A DNA stretch of 64,000 bases from Gammaproteobacteria bacterium. Its GTDB lineage: Bacteria > Pseudomonadota > Gammaproteobacteria > Natronospirales > REEB76. Under the pieces are notes generated by a model. That model ran no database searches, was not told where the DNA came from, and was given only the letters and a program-made list of their open reading frames with translations. Within the stretch, counting starts at the first letter, position 1. The number at the start of each line of letters is the position of its first letter. Both the position numbers and the translations under genes were made by a program. This document shows positions 55,359 to 63,738 of this stretch, in pieces. The DNA lies in NCBI GenBank assembly GCA_027315405.1, contig DAHUYB010000001.1, positions 1 to 64,000 on the forward strand, in the 5' to 3' direction.

Positions 55359-55567
55359 GCCAGTGGCCGGCGATCAAGGCCAAGCGCCTATTGGCTGCCT
55401 TGTTGCGTCTCGGGTGGCGAGTAAAACGGGAAACCGGATCTCACAAGGTGCTGACGCGGCCAGGCTGGCCGGACTTCGTGTTTGCCTTTCACAACAGCGA
55501 AGAGATCGGCCCGCGCATGTTGGCGCGCATTGCCCGACATACGGGCTTTACACCAGATGACCTTTAG
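55355..55567 (+). CDS. hicA: HicA-family mRNA interferase toxin
   Basis: A 70-residue HicA toxin with a dsRNA-binding-like fold: WPAIKAKRLLAALLRLGWRV, then the catalytic His in RETGSHKVLTRPG and a C-terminal IARHTGFTPDDL. It follows hicB with an ATGA overlap. Confidence 0.9.
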   Translation: MSQWPAIKAKRLLAALLRLGWRVKRETGSHKVLTRPGWPDFVFAFHNSEEIGPRMLARIARHTGFTPDDL

Positions 55568-55582
55568 ATTCCGTAGAGCAAG

Positions 55583-55645
55583 GATCAAACTCTACACATC
55601 ACGGAATCGCTTCACAAACCATCTGCCGGCACCGGAGGTGCTTGT
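55583..55645. repeat. Shared sequence with 48999-49061
   Basis: CTCTACACATCACGGAATCG, then CTTCACAAACCATCTGCCGG and a stretch ending GGTGCTTGTCCGGG. A near-copy precedes the remnant at 49020-49211. It may be an old gene end or a mobile repeat. Confidence 0.75.
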
Positions 55646-55709
55646 CCGGGGAATCTGCGCGCATTACGCGGCTACGCCCGTACACCTAAATAGTGGATTG
55701 GACGGATAG

Positions 55710-55808
55710 GACTATTTCGCTGCGGTACAGGCGGGGCTGGATAAGAACTATGCCCCGATGGCGCAGCTGTTCGCTGAGATTATCGAGCGGAGCCTTGCGT
55801 CGTCGTGA
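55710..55808 (+). pseudogene. C-terminal remnant, possibly of a Fic-family protein
   Basis: A 32-residue frame, DYFAAVQAGLDKNYAPMAQL and FAEIIERSLASS, preceded in frame by a stop. Fic-type proteins often end in this manner. The rest of the gene is missing. It is convergent with the small minus-strand gene at 55780-55971. Confidence 0.45.
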
Positions 55809-55971
55809 ACGGCTTTGTTGCTTCGCCTTCTTCCAGCATGCGCACGATTGATGAGATTGGGACGCCGGTTTCAATGGCGGTGGAACTGGCAACGCTCGTA
55901 ATCAGCGCCTTGCGGAATTTCTCCGGGTCGCGCAAATACGGGTTGGTCTCGGCAAGCGGCTTTCTTTCCAT
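55780..55971 (-). CDS. Small protein, possible antitoxin-like partner
   Basis: A 63-residue protein with a typical start ERKPLAETNPYLRDPEKFRK, then ALITSVASSTAIETGVPISS. Proteins of this style occur alone or beside toxin genes in many genomes; I do not know the function. The overlap with the Fic-like remnant suggests the remnant is dead. ATG at 55971, no strong ribosome binding site. Confidence 0.5.
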   Translation of the reverse strand: MERKPLAETNPYLRDPEKFRKALITSVASSTAIETGVPISSIVRMLEEGEATKPFTTTQGSAR

Positions 55972-56449
55972 GGTGGGAATTATAGCAGGCCGCAGAATTC
56001 CATTAGTGGGTCACCCAGAGCCATTCAACGCATGGCAGTCGTATTGGGGTGCCGCGAAATAAACACTGGATTCCGGTGCGATGGCCGGAATGACGGGGCC
56101 AGTCAGATCTCTAGGGTCTTGAAATATCAGTATCCGCACTGATCACGGCTGACACCGTGGAAATCTCCAAAAGGACATTCAACATCCCCACCCTCAAGTC
56201 TTGAACAAGGCTTGGTATGCCCACGGCTGGGAACGCCGATATTGTTTTGGTGCCCCCGATACCGCGGTGTCACAGCGTCTGGGCGCCGACCCTGGCACCC
56301 GGGCGGTCACCAGTCAGGTGCGAGCCATGGCCAAATGACGGACCCACCCGAAAAAGAGTTGCGACTATAATTGCCGTTGCTTATGCGGGGCTTGTACCCT
56401 GGAATTGGCCAGCACCCGCAACCTATGTCGGTTGAACAATGAGCGGTTT
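55972..56449. other. Repeat-rich gap before the PilZ gene
   Basis: No gene. Holds a GGGTCACCCAGAGCCATTC segment (56008), an ACTGGATTCCGGTGCGAT segment (56066), repeat C copy 2 at 56118-56167, and the PilZ promoter region. Confidence 0.6.
56118..56167. repeat. Dispersed repeat C, copy 2
   Basis: Near-copy of 53994-54043, including GAAATATCAGTATCCGCACT and GATCACGGCTGACACCGTGG. Confidence 0.85.
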
Positions 56450-56812
56450 ATGCCAACCAAGCACGACCCTGAGCGACGCCAGTCCCGGCGATTCCGTTTC
56501 ACCTCAATCATCCGCATCCGCGAAGGCGAACACCTGCACGATTGCAAGATCATCGACCTGTCGTTACGCGGCTTTCGAGCACGTTGTCCGAGCGGCTGGC
56601 GGCCGCCTAGCGGCGCCCACTTTACGGTGGAATGGCGCGTGGCGGACATCATAAAGCTTGATATGCAGGCTGACGTCATACGCGTCAAGAACGGGGTCAT
56701 CGGCTGCCAGTGGCAGGCACACGATGCGGAAAGCTCCGCGCACCTGGAGCACTTGATCAAGATCAGCCGGTTGCGTAAGGATACGTGGAAGCGGGAGCTG
56801 AAAGGAAAATAG
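56450..56812 (+). CDS. PilZ domain protein
   Basis: A 120-residue PilZ protein, a c-di-GMP receptor family. The binding motifs are visible: RRQSRRFRF (RxxxR) and IIDLSLRGFRARC (DxSxxG). The rest of the domain continues to ~residue 100. ATG at 56450 is chosen; the frame extends upstream to 56405 without good support. It may link c-di-GMP to motility or surface traits; its location in a TA-rich region is unusual. Confidence 0.85.
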   Translation: MPTKHDPERRQSRRFRFTSIIRIREGEHLHDCKIIDLSLRGFRARCPSGWRPPSGAHFTVEWRVADIIKLDMQADVIRVKNGVIGCQWQAHDAESSAHLEHLIKISRLRKDTWKRELKGK

Positions 56813-56869
56813 GTCAGGGTCAGAGCGATTTTAGCTAGTGCGCAGGCCACTCAGAGGATTCCCTGATGG

Positions 56870-56938
56870 ACCGAAGCGGTTCATGCGCGAGAGCGTGGAC
56901 GGGCTCCTGCGTGACAAGACTCGCAAGCCCGCGACATT
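56870..56938 (+). pseudogene. IS630-like transposase remnant
   Basis: A short frame reads KRFMRESVDGLLRDKTRKPA, closely matching the N-terminal region of IS630-family transposases (EEGVDGLLRDKTRKPG type). The rest is missing; it leads into the antidote-like gene at 56980. Confidence 0.5.
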
Positions 56939-56979
56939 CAGTTGGCGAAGTCGTGTTGGCGGGAATATCGGAGACGAAG

Positions 56980-57270
56980 ATGAGAAGCACCGCATTCAAT
57001 ACCTCGGACTACTTGAAGACCCAAGCGGATGTGGTGACCTATTTGAGTGCTGCGCTCGAGGACGGCGAACCGGCGGTACTCCTCGAAGCACTGCGCAATG
57101 TAGCGCAAGCCAAGGGCGGTATGGGCGCGCTCGCGAAGGCCACGGGTATGAGCCGTGAACGCCTCTATTGGACGCTTTCGCGCCGCGGCAATCCCAAGAT
57201 CGAAACAATCATGGAGCTGCTGTGTGCCCTCGGACTCAAACTTACGATTGCGTGGCAAAAGGCGGCGTAA
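56980..57270 (+). CDS. Addiction module antidote-like HTH protein (orphan)
   Basis: A 96-residue HTH protein of the addiction-module-antidote type: YLKTQADVVTYLSAALEDGE, a helix-turn-helix MGALAKATGMSRERLYWTLS and RRGNPKIETIMELLCALGLK. Normally a RelE-like toxin lies upstream; here the upstream sequence is an IS630 remnant, so the toxin is probably lost. ATG at 56980 is preferred. Confidence 0.75.
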   Translation: MRSTAFNTSDYLKTQADVVTYLSAALEDGEPAVLLEALRNVAQAKGGMGALAKATGMSRERLYWTLSRRGNPKIETIMELLCALGLKLTIAWQKAA

Positions 57271-57288
57271 GCGACAGGATTCTGACAT

Positions 57289-57768
57289 CTAACTGCGCGC
57301 GCGGCGTGAGCGCTTGCCTGACGGTTGGCGGACACGGGGTTTCGGTTGGTAAGCGGCGCGCGCTTCATGCACTTTGCCCTGGGTGTCCGCCCGCAGGCGC
57401 GCGCACAACCAGACCGCAAAGTTTTTTTCGCTGAGTTTGCCTTCGGCGAGCGCCAGCATCGTGAGGTATTTGTCCTCGTCCGTGGCGTCAAGATCGGCGC
57501 CATTGAGCGCGAGGAAAGTTCGATACGACACAAACGCGGTGCGCTCGTTGCCGTCCACGAATGGATGGTTGCGGGTCAGGCCGAAGGCCAGGCTCGCGGC
57601 CAGAGAGGCGAGATCCGGCGCGGGCTCGCCGTAGGCGTAACGCTGCTGTGGCCGGACGAGGGCGGATTCCAGCAGGGTCGCATCGCGCACGCCAGCGCTG
57701 CCGCCGTGTTCTGCGAGCTGGCGGTCGTGCATGGCGAGCACCAGCGCCTTTTCAAGCCAGACGATCAT
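57289..57768 (-). CDS. Doc-like (death-on-curing) Fic-fold toxin
   Basis: A 159-residue Doc toxin with the Fic core motif HPFVDGNERTA (kinase-type Fic fold). The N-terminus VWLEKALVLAMHDRQLAEHG and the motif GVRDATLLESALVRPQQRYA fit the Doc family. The C-terminal ~40 residues are basic and unusually long. Its start shares base 57768 with the AbrB-type antitoxin gene end, so the two are coupled. Confidence 0.9.
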   Translation of the reverse strand: MIVWLEKALVLAMHDRQLAEHGGSAGVRDATLLESALVRPQQRYAYGEPAPDLASLAASLAFGLTRNHPFVDGNERTAFVSYRTFLALNGADLDATDEDKYLTMLALAEGKLSEKNFAVWLCARLRADTQGKVHEARAAYQPKPRVRQPSGKRSRRARS

Positions 57769-57992
57769 CAGTTCTCGGCGAGTTTGCGCAGTACGCTTCG
57801 GTCTTTGCGCATCACACGCTCGGCCACTTTCATCTGTTCGGCGAGCTTGGGATCGAAGAGCATGAGCTTGATGCCGTCCGGTAGTTCGGCGGCATACAGT
57901 TCATCGCCTTTTTCCAGGCGCAGCCGCGCCAGCAGTTCCTTGGGCAGGATGACGCCGGCGGAATTGCCGATGGCGGTGATCTTGAGTTTCAT
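57768..57992 (-). CDS. AbrB/MazE-type antitoxin
   Basis: A 74-residue AbrB/MazE/SpoVT-fold antitoxin: MKLKITAIGNSAGVILPKEL, then LARLRLEKGDELYAAELPDG and a charged tail. It precedes the Doc gene directly. Doc paired with an AbrB-type antitoxin rather than Phd is less common but known. Confidence 0.88.
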   Translation of the reverse strand: MKLKITAIGNSAGVILPKELLARLRLEKGDELYAAELPDGIKLMLFDPKLAEQMKVAERVMRKDRSVLRKLAEN

Positions 57993-58361
57993 GGCGGGAC
58001 CTCATGGTGTCATTATAACCGATGTTATAACATCGGAAGAACCTGCCGACCCATGGAAATGAGCATCGCGGCCGGGCCGCTCGCGGCATCCATGCCTATT
58101 CCCCCGTCGGGGACTTCCAAGGGTCGCGCAGCACTCGGCCGCTCACACGCATCCTGCGTTCGCGGCACTCGTACATCCATGTCCCTGTACATCGGAGATC
58201 GCTCCTACCCGCGCAGACACCTCGGGCGAGCACGCCTACAATGCATTGCCTTGCTCCTCAACGGAGGAGGGTGCTGTTCGATCTGAGAGACAGGGGTAAA
58301 CTGCGTTGCGCAGTTGGGGCTCAATACCCGTGATTATCATTTCCGGATAAAGGCAGGGCCT
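57993..58361. other. Intergenic region
   Basis: No gene seen. Includes the doc/abrB promoter (with the palindromic word TTATAACCGATGTTATAA at 58012-58029) and a GGGGACTTCCAAGGGTCGCG word near 58099. The right end precedes a membrane protein gene. Confidence 0.55.
58012..58029. promoter_or_regulatory. Inverted repeat upstream of the AbrB/Doc operon
   Basis: TTATAAC-CGAT-GTTATAA, 7-base arms with a 4-base spacer, 20 bases upstream of the antitoxin start. It is a probable operator for the AbrB-type antitoxin. Confidence 0.7.
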
Positions 58362-58877
58362 ATGTCCCGGTCCTCGTCAAAAGCGCCTGGAAATACCAGT
58401 GAGCTGGCTGAGAAGGTGTACTGGCATCAGTGGCACGTGTTCCAGGGATGTTTTCTGCTGTTTTGCACCCTCCCGTGTCTGCTCCTGGCTATCGTCCTGA
58501 TTCCCAAGTTCGCATCCTTTATGGGCTCCGGTCCGCAACGCTCGTCGATGGTGGTGCTGAAGCTCCTGATCCTGGCGCCCCTGGTGCTGCTGTTTGTCGC
58601 GTTGGGGTATGTCGCCATGCTGCTGGCGGCCGTCATCCATGTGGTTTTTATCCGCGTGTTTGCTCCGGCGCTGCGTATGCCGGAAGCTCGCGACATCTTG
58701 CTGCAGTTCTATTCGGATCCGCGCTGGCTCACTCAGTCCCGCGGTTTCAAGAACTTTCCCTGGTGGATTTCCGTGTGGGGCGGCATGGGGAAAAATCAGC
58801 GCCTGATCCGGACCTGTGAGCGCTTGACGGTCTGGATGATAGCTTTGGTTTATGACAAATCCGCATCCGATGGCTGA
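58362..58877 (+). CDS. Membrane protein of unknown function
   Basis: A 171-residue protein from ATG 58362 with two hydrophobic segments (~28-52 and ~68-100). The C-terminal ~60 residues are soluble with repeated Trp and Phe (FPWWISVWGG). No family recognised. The stop overlaps the long in-frame upstream region of the following gene but not its chosen start. Confidence 0.65.
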   Translation: MSRSSSKAPGNTSELAEKVYWHQWHVFQGCFLLFCTLPCLLLAIVLIPKFASFMGSGPQRSSMVVLKLLILAPLVLLFVALGYVAMLLAAVIHVVFIRVFAPALRMPEARDILLQFYSDPRWLTQSRGFKNFPWWISVWGGMGKNQRLIRTCERLTVWMIALVYDKSASDG

Positions 58878-58995
58878 ACTCCATCGGCCGCCGCTGGGCA
58901 GAAATTCACCAGCCGGGAAAATTGCCGGCGATTGGTCCATAATCGGCGCTCCCCATGCCATAGCTCCGTCTACCCATCCTGCAGGAGGTCGAGTC

Positions 58996-61900
58996 ATGCA
59001 GCGTTTTACCCGCCCATTCAGTATCCAGTTTTTAGGCGCCGGTCTGTTCGCGGCCGTCTTGACCATCGCCGCCGCGGTCTCGGCGGCAACCGCACCGGAT
59101 GCCTCGCCCTTGAATAAACTCGAGTGGCGCAGCGTCGGTCCTTACATCGGCGGGCGCGTGGTGGCGGTCGCCGGCGTCGCCAGCGAGCCAAACCTTTTTT
59201 ATATGGGCGGTGTGGACGGCGGCGTATGGAAAAGCAGCAACTACGGCATCAGCTGGAGCAATATCTCCGACGGTACGCTGCCGGGTTCCAGCAACAGCAT
59301 CGGCGCCATCGCGGTGGCGCCCTCGAATCCTAAAATCATCTACGTGGGTACCGGCGAGAGCGACATCCGCGGCGACGTGATCACCGGCGACGGTGTGTTC
59401 CGCTCCGACGATGCCGGCAAGACCTGGAAAGCAGCTGGCCTTGCCGACACCCATACCATCAGCAGCTTGGCGGTGGATCCACAGAATCCCGATATCGTGT
59501 ATGCCTCGTCCATGGGCCATGTGTTCAAGTCCAACGCCGAGCGCGGCGTGTTCAAGTCGGTGGACGGCGGCCAGACCTGGAGCAAGGTGTTGTTTGTGAA
59601 CGCCGACACCGGCGCCATCGATGTGGTGATGGACCCAAAAAATTCCCAGGTGCTGTATGCGGCCCTATGGCAGGCGTATCGCACGCCCTGGAAACTCGAT
59701 GACGGCGGCCCCGGCAGCGGCCTCTATAAGAGCAGCGACGGCGGCGTCCACTGGAACGAAATCTCCAGTAACCCCGGGTTCCCCCAGGGCATACTCGGAC
59801 GCATCGGCGTGAGCGTGGCCGCCAGCGATCCGCAGGTGGTGTACAGCATCGTGCAGTCCAAGGACGGCGGCGTGTTCCGCTCCGACGACGGCGGTGCCCA
59901 CTGGACGCGGGTGAATGACAACTGGAGTCTGCGCCAACGCGCCTTCTACTATATGAGCATCTACGCCGACCCCACCAATCCGGACGTGGTGTACGTGCCG
60001 GAAGTGGACGCCCTGTGGGTGTCCCGCGACGGCGGCAAGGATTTCTCCAAGCTGCACACCCCCCACGGCGACAATCACATCGTGTGGATCAATCCCAAGG
60101 ACCCGAAAATCCTGCTGGAGGGCAACGACGGCGGCGCCACGGTCTCCACCGACGGCGGCCAGACCTGGAGCACCGATCACAATCAGCCCACCGGGCAGTT
60201 TTATCACGTGGCCCTGGATAACCAATTTCCCTTCCATATCTACGGCGCACAGCAGGATGAAGGCTCGTTCGAGGGTCCGAGTGCCACCCCCGATGGCATG
60301 ATTCCGCTCGGCGATTGGCAGAGAGTGGCCTACGGCGAGAGCACCTTCGTGGCGCCCAAGCCCGGCGATCCCAACGTCACCTTCGGCAGCGGCTACTTCA
60401 GCATCCTGATGCGCTACGACATGGCCACCGGCCAGTATCGCGGTATCAGCCCCTGGCCCGATTACCAGGAAGGCGCCTCCTCCGGTGAGTTGAAGTACCG
60501 TTTCGGCTGGACCCATCCGATCCTGTTCCCGGCGGTCAATCCCAAGGAACTGCTGGTGGCTTCGCAGTATGTGCTCAAGAGCACCGACGAGGGCGCCACC
60601 TGGACGCGCATCAGCCCGGACCTGACGCGTAACGATAAGTCCACGGAAATGCCCAGCGGCGGACCGGTGGATATAGACCAGTCGGGCGCGGAAATCTTCC
60701 CGGACATTTCGGCGTTGGCGGTCTCGCCGCTGAACGGCCAGGTGATCTGGGCCGGATCCGCCGACGGCCTGGTACATGTCACCACCGATGGCGGGCGGCA
60801 TTGGGCGGAAATCACTCCCAAGGGTTTACCGGAATGGGCGCAGATCACCTCCATCGAGCCCTCGCATGTGGCCAAGGACACGGCGTATCTCACTGCCTCG
60901 CGCTACATGTGGGATGACTTCCATCCCTACGTGTTCGAAACCAGTGATTATGGCCGGCACTGGCAATCCCTGACCACCGGACTGCCCGATGACCAATACG
61001 CGTTCGTGGTGCGTCAGGATCCGTCCGACGACAAGCTCCTGTTCCTGGGCACCAAGAACACGGTATTCACCAGCTTCGACGGCGGTGGACACTGGCAGCG
61101 CTTGTCGCTGAATCTGCCCAAGGTACAGGTGCGTGATTTGGCCATCAATACGCGCCAGGGCGATATCGTCGTTGCCACCCACGGACGCTCCTTCTGGGTG
61201 CTGGACAATCTCGCGCTGCTGGAGCAGATGACGAAGCAGCCGGCACCTGGCCCGGATGTGGCTCAGGTATATGCGCCCCAGACCGCCTGGCTCACCCACG
61301 CCTATGGCGCCAGCGGCGATGTTCGTTTCCTGCACGACGCCGGCAGCAATCCGCCCTTCGGCGCCAGTGTGTTCTTCCGGATTCCAGCCGCTTACGACGG
61401 CAAGACCCCGGTGAGCCTCAGCTTCGTGGATGACCAGGGCAGGCTGGTGCGGCGTTTCGATCTGCACCTGAAAACCAAAATGCCGGAACAGTCCGCCAGT
61501 GTGCGCGACAACCTCAAACCCACGCAGGTGGAACAGATGGCCTTGGACAAGCTCACGGCGATTACGCCCGGCATGAACCGCTTTCAGTGGAACCTGCGCT
61601 ATCCCGATGCCATCGAGGTGCATGGCTTCCAGCCACCGATCGCGGCCGGCGGTGAATCCGACGAGGTTGGTGGTCCGGTGGCGTTGCCCGGTCGCTACCG
61701 CGTGGTGCTGGATTACGGCGGCCGGAAATCCCAGCAGGTGTTTGCAATCGCGCTGGATCCGCGTCTGCATCCGGCCCGTGGTGCGCTGGCCGCGCGTCTG
61801 GCGCTGGAAATGAAGATCCATGACACGCTCGACTCCCTCGACCGGACCCTCAACCAGGCAATCGCGGTGCGCGACCGGCTGACGGCGGCGCTGGATAAGC

Positions 61901-62175
61901 ACGCACTCACGGATGCGCAGGCGGGCAAGGCCCTGGCGCAGTTGCAGCAGACCATCGGCGGCCTGGTGCAGCTCAAAATCCAGTCCAGCGAAGGCAGCCT
62001 GCTACATGAGACCAAGCTGCGCAGCCATCTGGCATATCTGGCGGCGGATGTGGATTTGGCTTACGAACAACCCACGGCCGGGCAGTACGCGGTGTTCAGA
62101 TATTTGGACGCGCGAGCCCAGGCCGGCGAACAGCGGCTACGGGCCGCCATCGCCGACGGCAATAAACTGTTGTGA
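58996..62175 (+). CDS. Large exported Asp-box (VPS10/sortilin-like) propeller protein
   Basis: A 1059-residue exported protein: signal peptide (residues ~1-34) from ATG 58996, preceded by GGAGG. It has about eleven Asp-box motifs of the form S-x-D-x-G-x-T-W, such as SDDAGKTWKAAG, SVDGGQTWSKV, SSDGGVHWNEIS, STDGGQTWSTD and SFDGGGHWQRL. They span residues ~60-720 and imply one or two beta-propellers as in VPS10/BNR proteins. The C-terminal ~300 residues hold a beta domain (~750-900) and a helical region. Such proteins are often called glycosyl hydrolases without evidence; substrate unknown. Confidence 0.85.
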   Translation: MQRFTRPFSIQFLGAGLFAAVLTIAAAVSAATAPDASPLNKLEWRSVGPYIGGRVVAVAGVASEPNLFYMGGVDGGVWKSSNYGISWSNISDGTLPGSSNSIGAIAVAPSNPKIIYVGTGESDIRGDVITGDGVFRSDDAGKTWKAAGLADTHTISSLAVDPQNPDIVYASSMGHVFKSNAERGVFKSVDGGQTWSKVLFVNADTGAIDVVMDPKNSQVLYAALWQAYRTPWKLDDGGPGSGLYKSSDGGVHWNEISSNPGFPQGILGRIGVSVAASDPQVVYSIVQSKDGGVFRSDDGGAHWTRVNDNWSLRQRAFYYMSIYADPTNPDVVYVPEVDALWVSRDGGKDFSKLHTPHGDNHIVWINPKDPKILLEGNDGGATVSTDGGQTWSTDHNQPTGQFYHVALDNQFPFHIYGAQQDEGSFEGPSATPDGMIPLGDWQRVAYGESTFVAPKPGDPNVTFGSGYFSILMRYDMATGQYRGISPWPDYQEGASSGELKYRFGWTHPILFPAVNPKELLVASQYVLKSTDEGATWTRISPDLTRNDKSTEMPSGGPVDIDQSGAEIFPDISALAVSPLNGQVIWAGSADGLVHVTTDGGRHWAEITPKGLPEWAQITSIEPSHVAKDTAYLTASRYMWDDFHPYVFETSDYGRHWQSLTTGLPDDQYAFVVRQDPSDDKLLFLGTKNTVFTSFDGGGHWQRLSLNLPKVQVRDLAINTRQGDIVVATHGRSFWVLDNLALLEQMTKQPAPGPDVAQVYAPQTAWLTHAYGASGDVRFLHDAGSNPPFGASVFFRIPAAYDGKTPVSLSFVDDQGRLVRRFDLHLKTKMPEQSASVRDNLKPTQVEQMALDKLTAITPGMNRFQWNLRYPDAIEVHGFQPPIAAGGESDEVGGPVALPGRYRVVLDYGGRKSQQVFAIALDPRLHPARGALAARLALEMKIHDTLDSLDRTLNQAIAVRDRLTAALDKHALTDAQAGKALAQLQQTIGGLVQLKIQSSEGSLLHETKLRSHLAYLAADVDLAYEQPTAGQYAVFRYLDARAQAGEQRLRAAIADGNKLL

Positions 62176-62257
62176 AACACCGCGGGCCGCGCCGCCGCCA
62201 TGCGCACCGGCGCGGCCCGCCCACGTTTCCGGGGCCCGGCGAAGCGTGCAGGCTGCC

Positions 62258-62518
62258 ATGAAGAAACTGAAACACGAAACGGAATTGGTTCATGCAGCCA
62301 TATTGGCAGGGGTGGAATACGCGGAAAAACGCGGTGCCGCGATCTTCGAACCCACGGATTCCGCCAGCGAGAAAATTCTCTATATCTACCGGCTGCTGGT
62401 GCATGACCAACTCATCCAGCCGCTGCCGGAAGATCAGGTCTCGCAGCAGTCCATGCGCCACAAACTGGCCATCTGGTATTCCAAGCAACTGCCGAAGGAT
62501 CACCCGCTACTTAAATAG
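62258..62518 (+). CDS. Small conserved-looking hypothetical protein, 86 aa
   Basis: An 86-residue protein, MKKLKHETELVHAAILAGVE then EYAEKRGAAIFEPTDSASEK with an aromatic helix ILYIYRLLV. No domain recognised. A copy of its first ten codons occurs at 48854, cut by a repeat, so it belongs to a small duplicated family in this genome. It follows the propeller gene by 82 bases. Confidence 0.65.
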   Translation: MKKLKHETELVHAAILAGVEYAEKRGAAIFEPTDSASEKILYIYRLLVHDQLIQPLPEDQVSQQSMRHKLAIWYSKQLPKDHPLLK

Positions 62519-62799
62519 GTTACCGCAGCCGCCTGCCTTTGGTGGGAGCGGCGATGACCACCAGGGGTGAGCGGCGACAGCCGCGAACGGGCAGGCAGGA
62601 AGCCGCCCTGGGCTTTCAAGTGGAGCAGGAAGCGGAGTTTGAAAGGTGGAAATGCAGCAATGCAGGAGCAAAAACCTGCCTTCGCCGCGATACAGCATCG
62701 CAGCCGGGAGCGCATGGGATGCCCGCGGAGTATTATCCGCATCCAAGATTTCCAGAATTAAAACTGTGCCTGCGCTTAGCTTCCGATGAGATTGATCGC

Positions 62800-62809
62800 G
62801 GGGGGGGGG
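62800..62809 (+). repeat. G10 homopolymer tract upstream of the GIY-YIG gene
   Basis: Ten G residues in GC-G10-TGCTGG, immediately upstream of the GTG start at 62816. The same context with nine G residues occurs at 26140-26148. Confidence 0.9.
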
Positions 62810-62815
62810 TGCTGG

Positions 62816-63106
62816 GTGACCAAATCCTATTACGTTTATATGCTGGAGTGCCGTGGCGGACGCCTATATATAGGTATAACCACGGATATCCGGCGGCGGA
62901 TGATGGAACATCACGAGGGCCGGATTGGCGCGCGTTTCACCCGCGCCAATCCGCCGGCAAGATTGCTGGCGGTCCGTCAGGTTGCCGGCCGTCCCGCGGC
63001 GCTCAAACTGGAAGCCGCGCTGAAAAAATTACGTCGCCCGCAAAAACTGCACTGGGCCGATGAGCATCCACCACGGGAAACAGTGTCCACGGCCGCAACG
63101 CTGTGA
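62816..63106 (+). CDS. GIY-YIG nuclease family protein
   Basis: A 96-residue single-domain GIY-YIG protein: YYVYMLECRGGRLYIGITTD (YVY and YIG motifs), then RRRMMEHHEGRIGARFTR and LEAALKKLRRPQKL. GTG at 62816 is chosen since the in-frame ATG at 62786 requires reading through the G10 tract, where length changes would alter the frame. These small proteins resemble YhbQ/UvrC-type nucleases. Confidence 0.85.
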   Translation: MTKSYYVYMLECRGGRLYIGITTDIRRRMMEHHEGRIGARFTRANPPARLLAVRQVAGRPAALKLEAALKKLRRPQKLHWADEHPPRETVSTAATL

Positions 63107-63195
63107 GCATGGACAGTCATTCAAAGGGCGACTTCGCTGCCGTGGATATTCACGGCCAGCCGTGGCGTACGACAGATGCCTAAAAGTTCGATGCG

Positions 63196-63738
63196 CTAGT
63201 TTTTGACTTGCTGCCAGGCTTGTTCGGCGGCGGGCGGGAGCTTGTCCATGTGCTCCAGAAACACGGCCAAGGTCCACATCTGCTGATCGGTGAGGGTATC
63301 TTTCCACGCCGGCATAGCCGTCCAACGGATGCCGTGTTGGATTTTCCAGAACGAGTAGCCCGGTGGATCGTCCTCGACGCCGTCGGTCGCGAGTTGCGGC
63401 GGCGCCGGATATTCCCCTTTTGCAATAGGCGATGCCGAAGCATCGCCCTGTGAAGTACCGTGGCAGATCGCGCAGTTTTTCGCGTACAGATGCACACCGT
63501 CGATGAGGTTCTGATCGCTCAACGGAACCGGACCCGGTCCCGGCGGCGCCTCGCGGCGTAAGGTTGCACGCAGCGAGGTGCCGGCTACCCACCTTTCCAG
63601 GCGGCCGGGTTTGGCATCGGCATTAGCCGGAATCAAGCCGAATCGCAGCGTGGCGTATCCGGCGGCGGCGGCGACCACGATCGTTACGAGGATACCTAAC
63701 AGAAACCCTTTGAGCACTGGCGCACCTGGATTTTGCAA
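63196..63738 (-). CDS. Membrane-anchored monohaem cytochrome c
   Basis: A 180-residue cytochrome c: N-terminal transmembrane anchor (residues ~8-35), haem-binding CAICH (Cys ~88-91), and a Met ligand in AMPAWKD. C-terminal helix LTDQQMWTLAVFLEHMD is typical of cytochrome c class I. It may carry electrons in the periplasm to an oxidase or reductase; partner not seen here. Confidence 0.88.
   Translation of the reverse strand: MQNPGAPVLKGFLLGILVTIVVAAAAGYATLRFGLIPANADAKPGRLERWVAGTSLRATLRREAPPGPGPVPLSDQNLIDGVHLYAKNCAICHGTSQGDASASPIAKGEYPAPPQLATDGVEDDPPGYSFWKIQHGIRWTAMPAWKDTLTDQQMWTLAVFLEHMDKLPPAAEQAWQQVKN

Noticed and set aside
48804-58361. Integron cassette array
   Set aside because: Repeats separate modules, but no integrase gene and no clear attC core sites were found.
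62519-62815. Short frames between 62519 and 62815
   Set aside because: No ribosome binding site or family pattern; sequence looks like degraded intergenic DNA.
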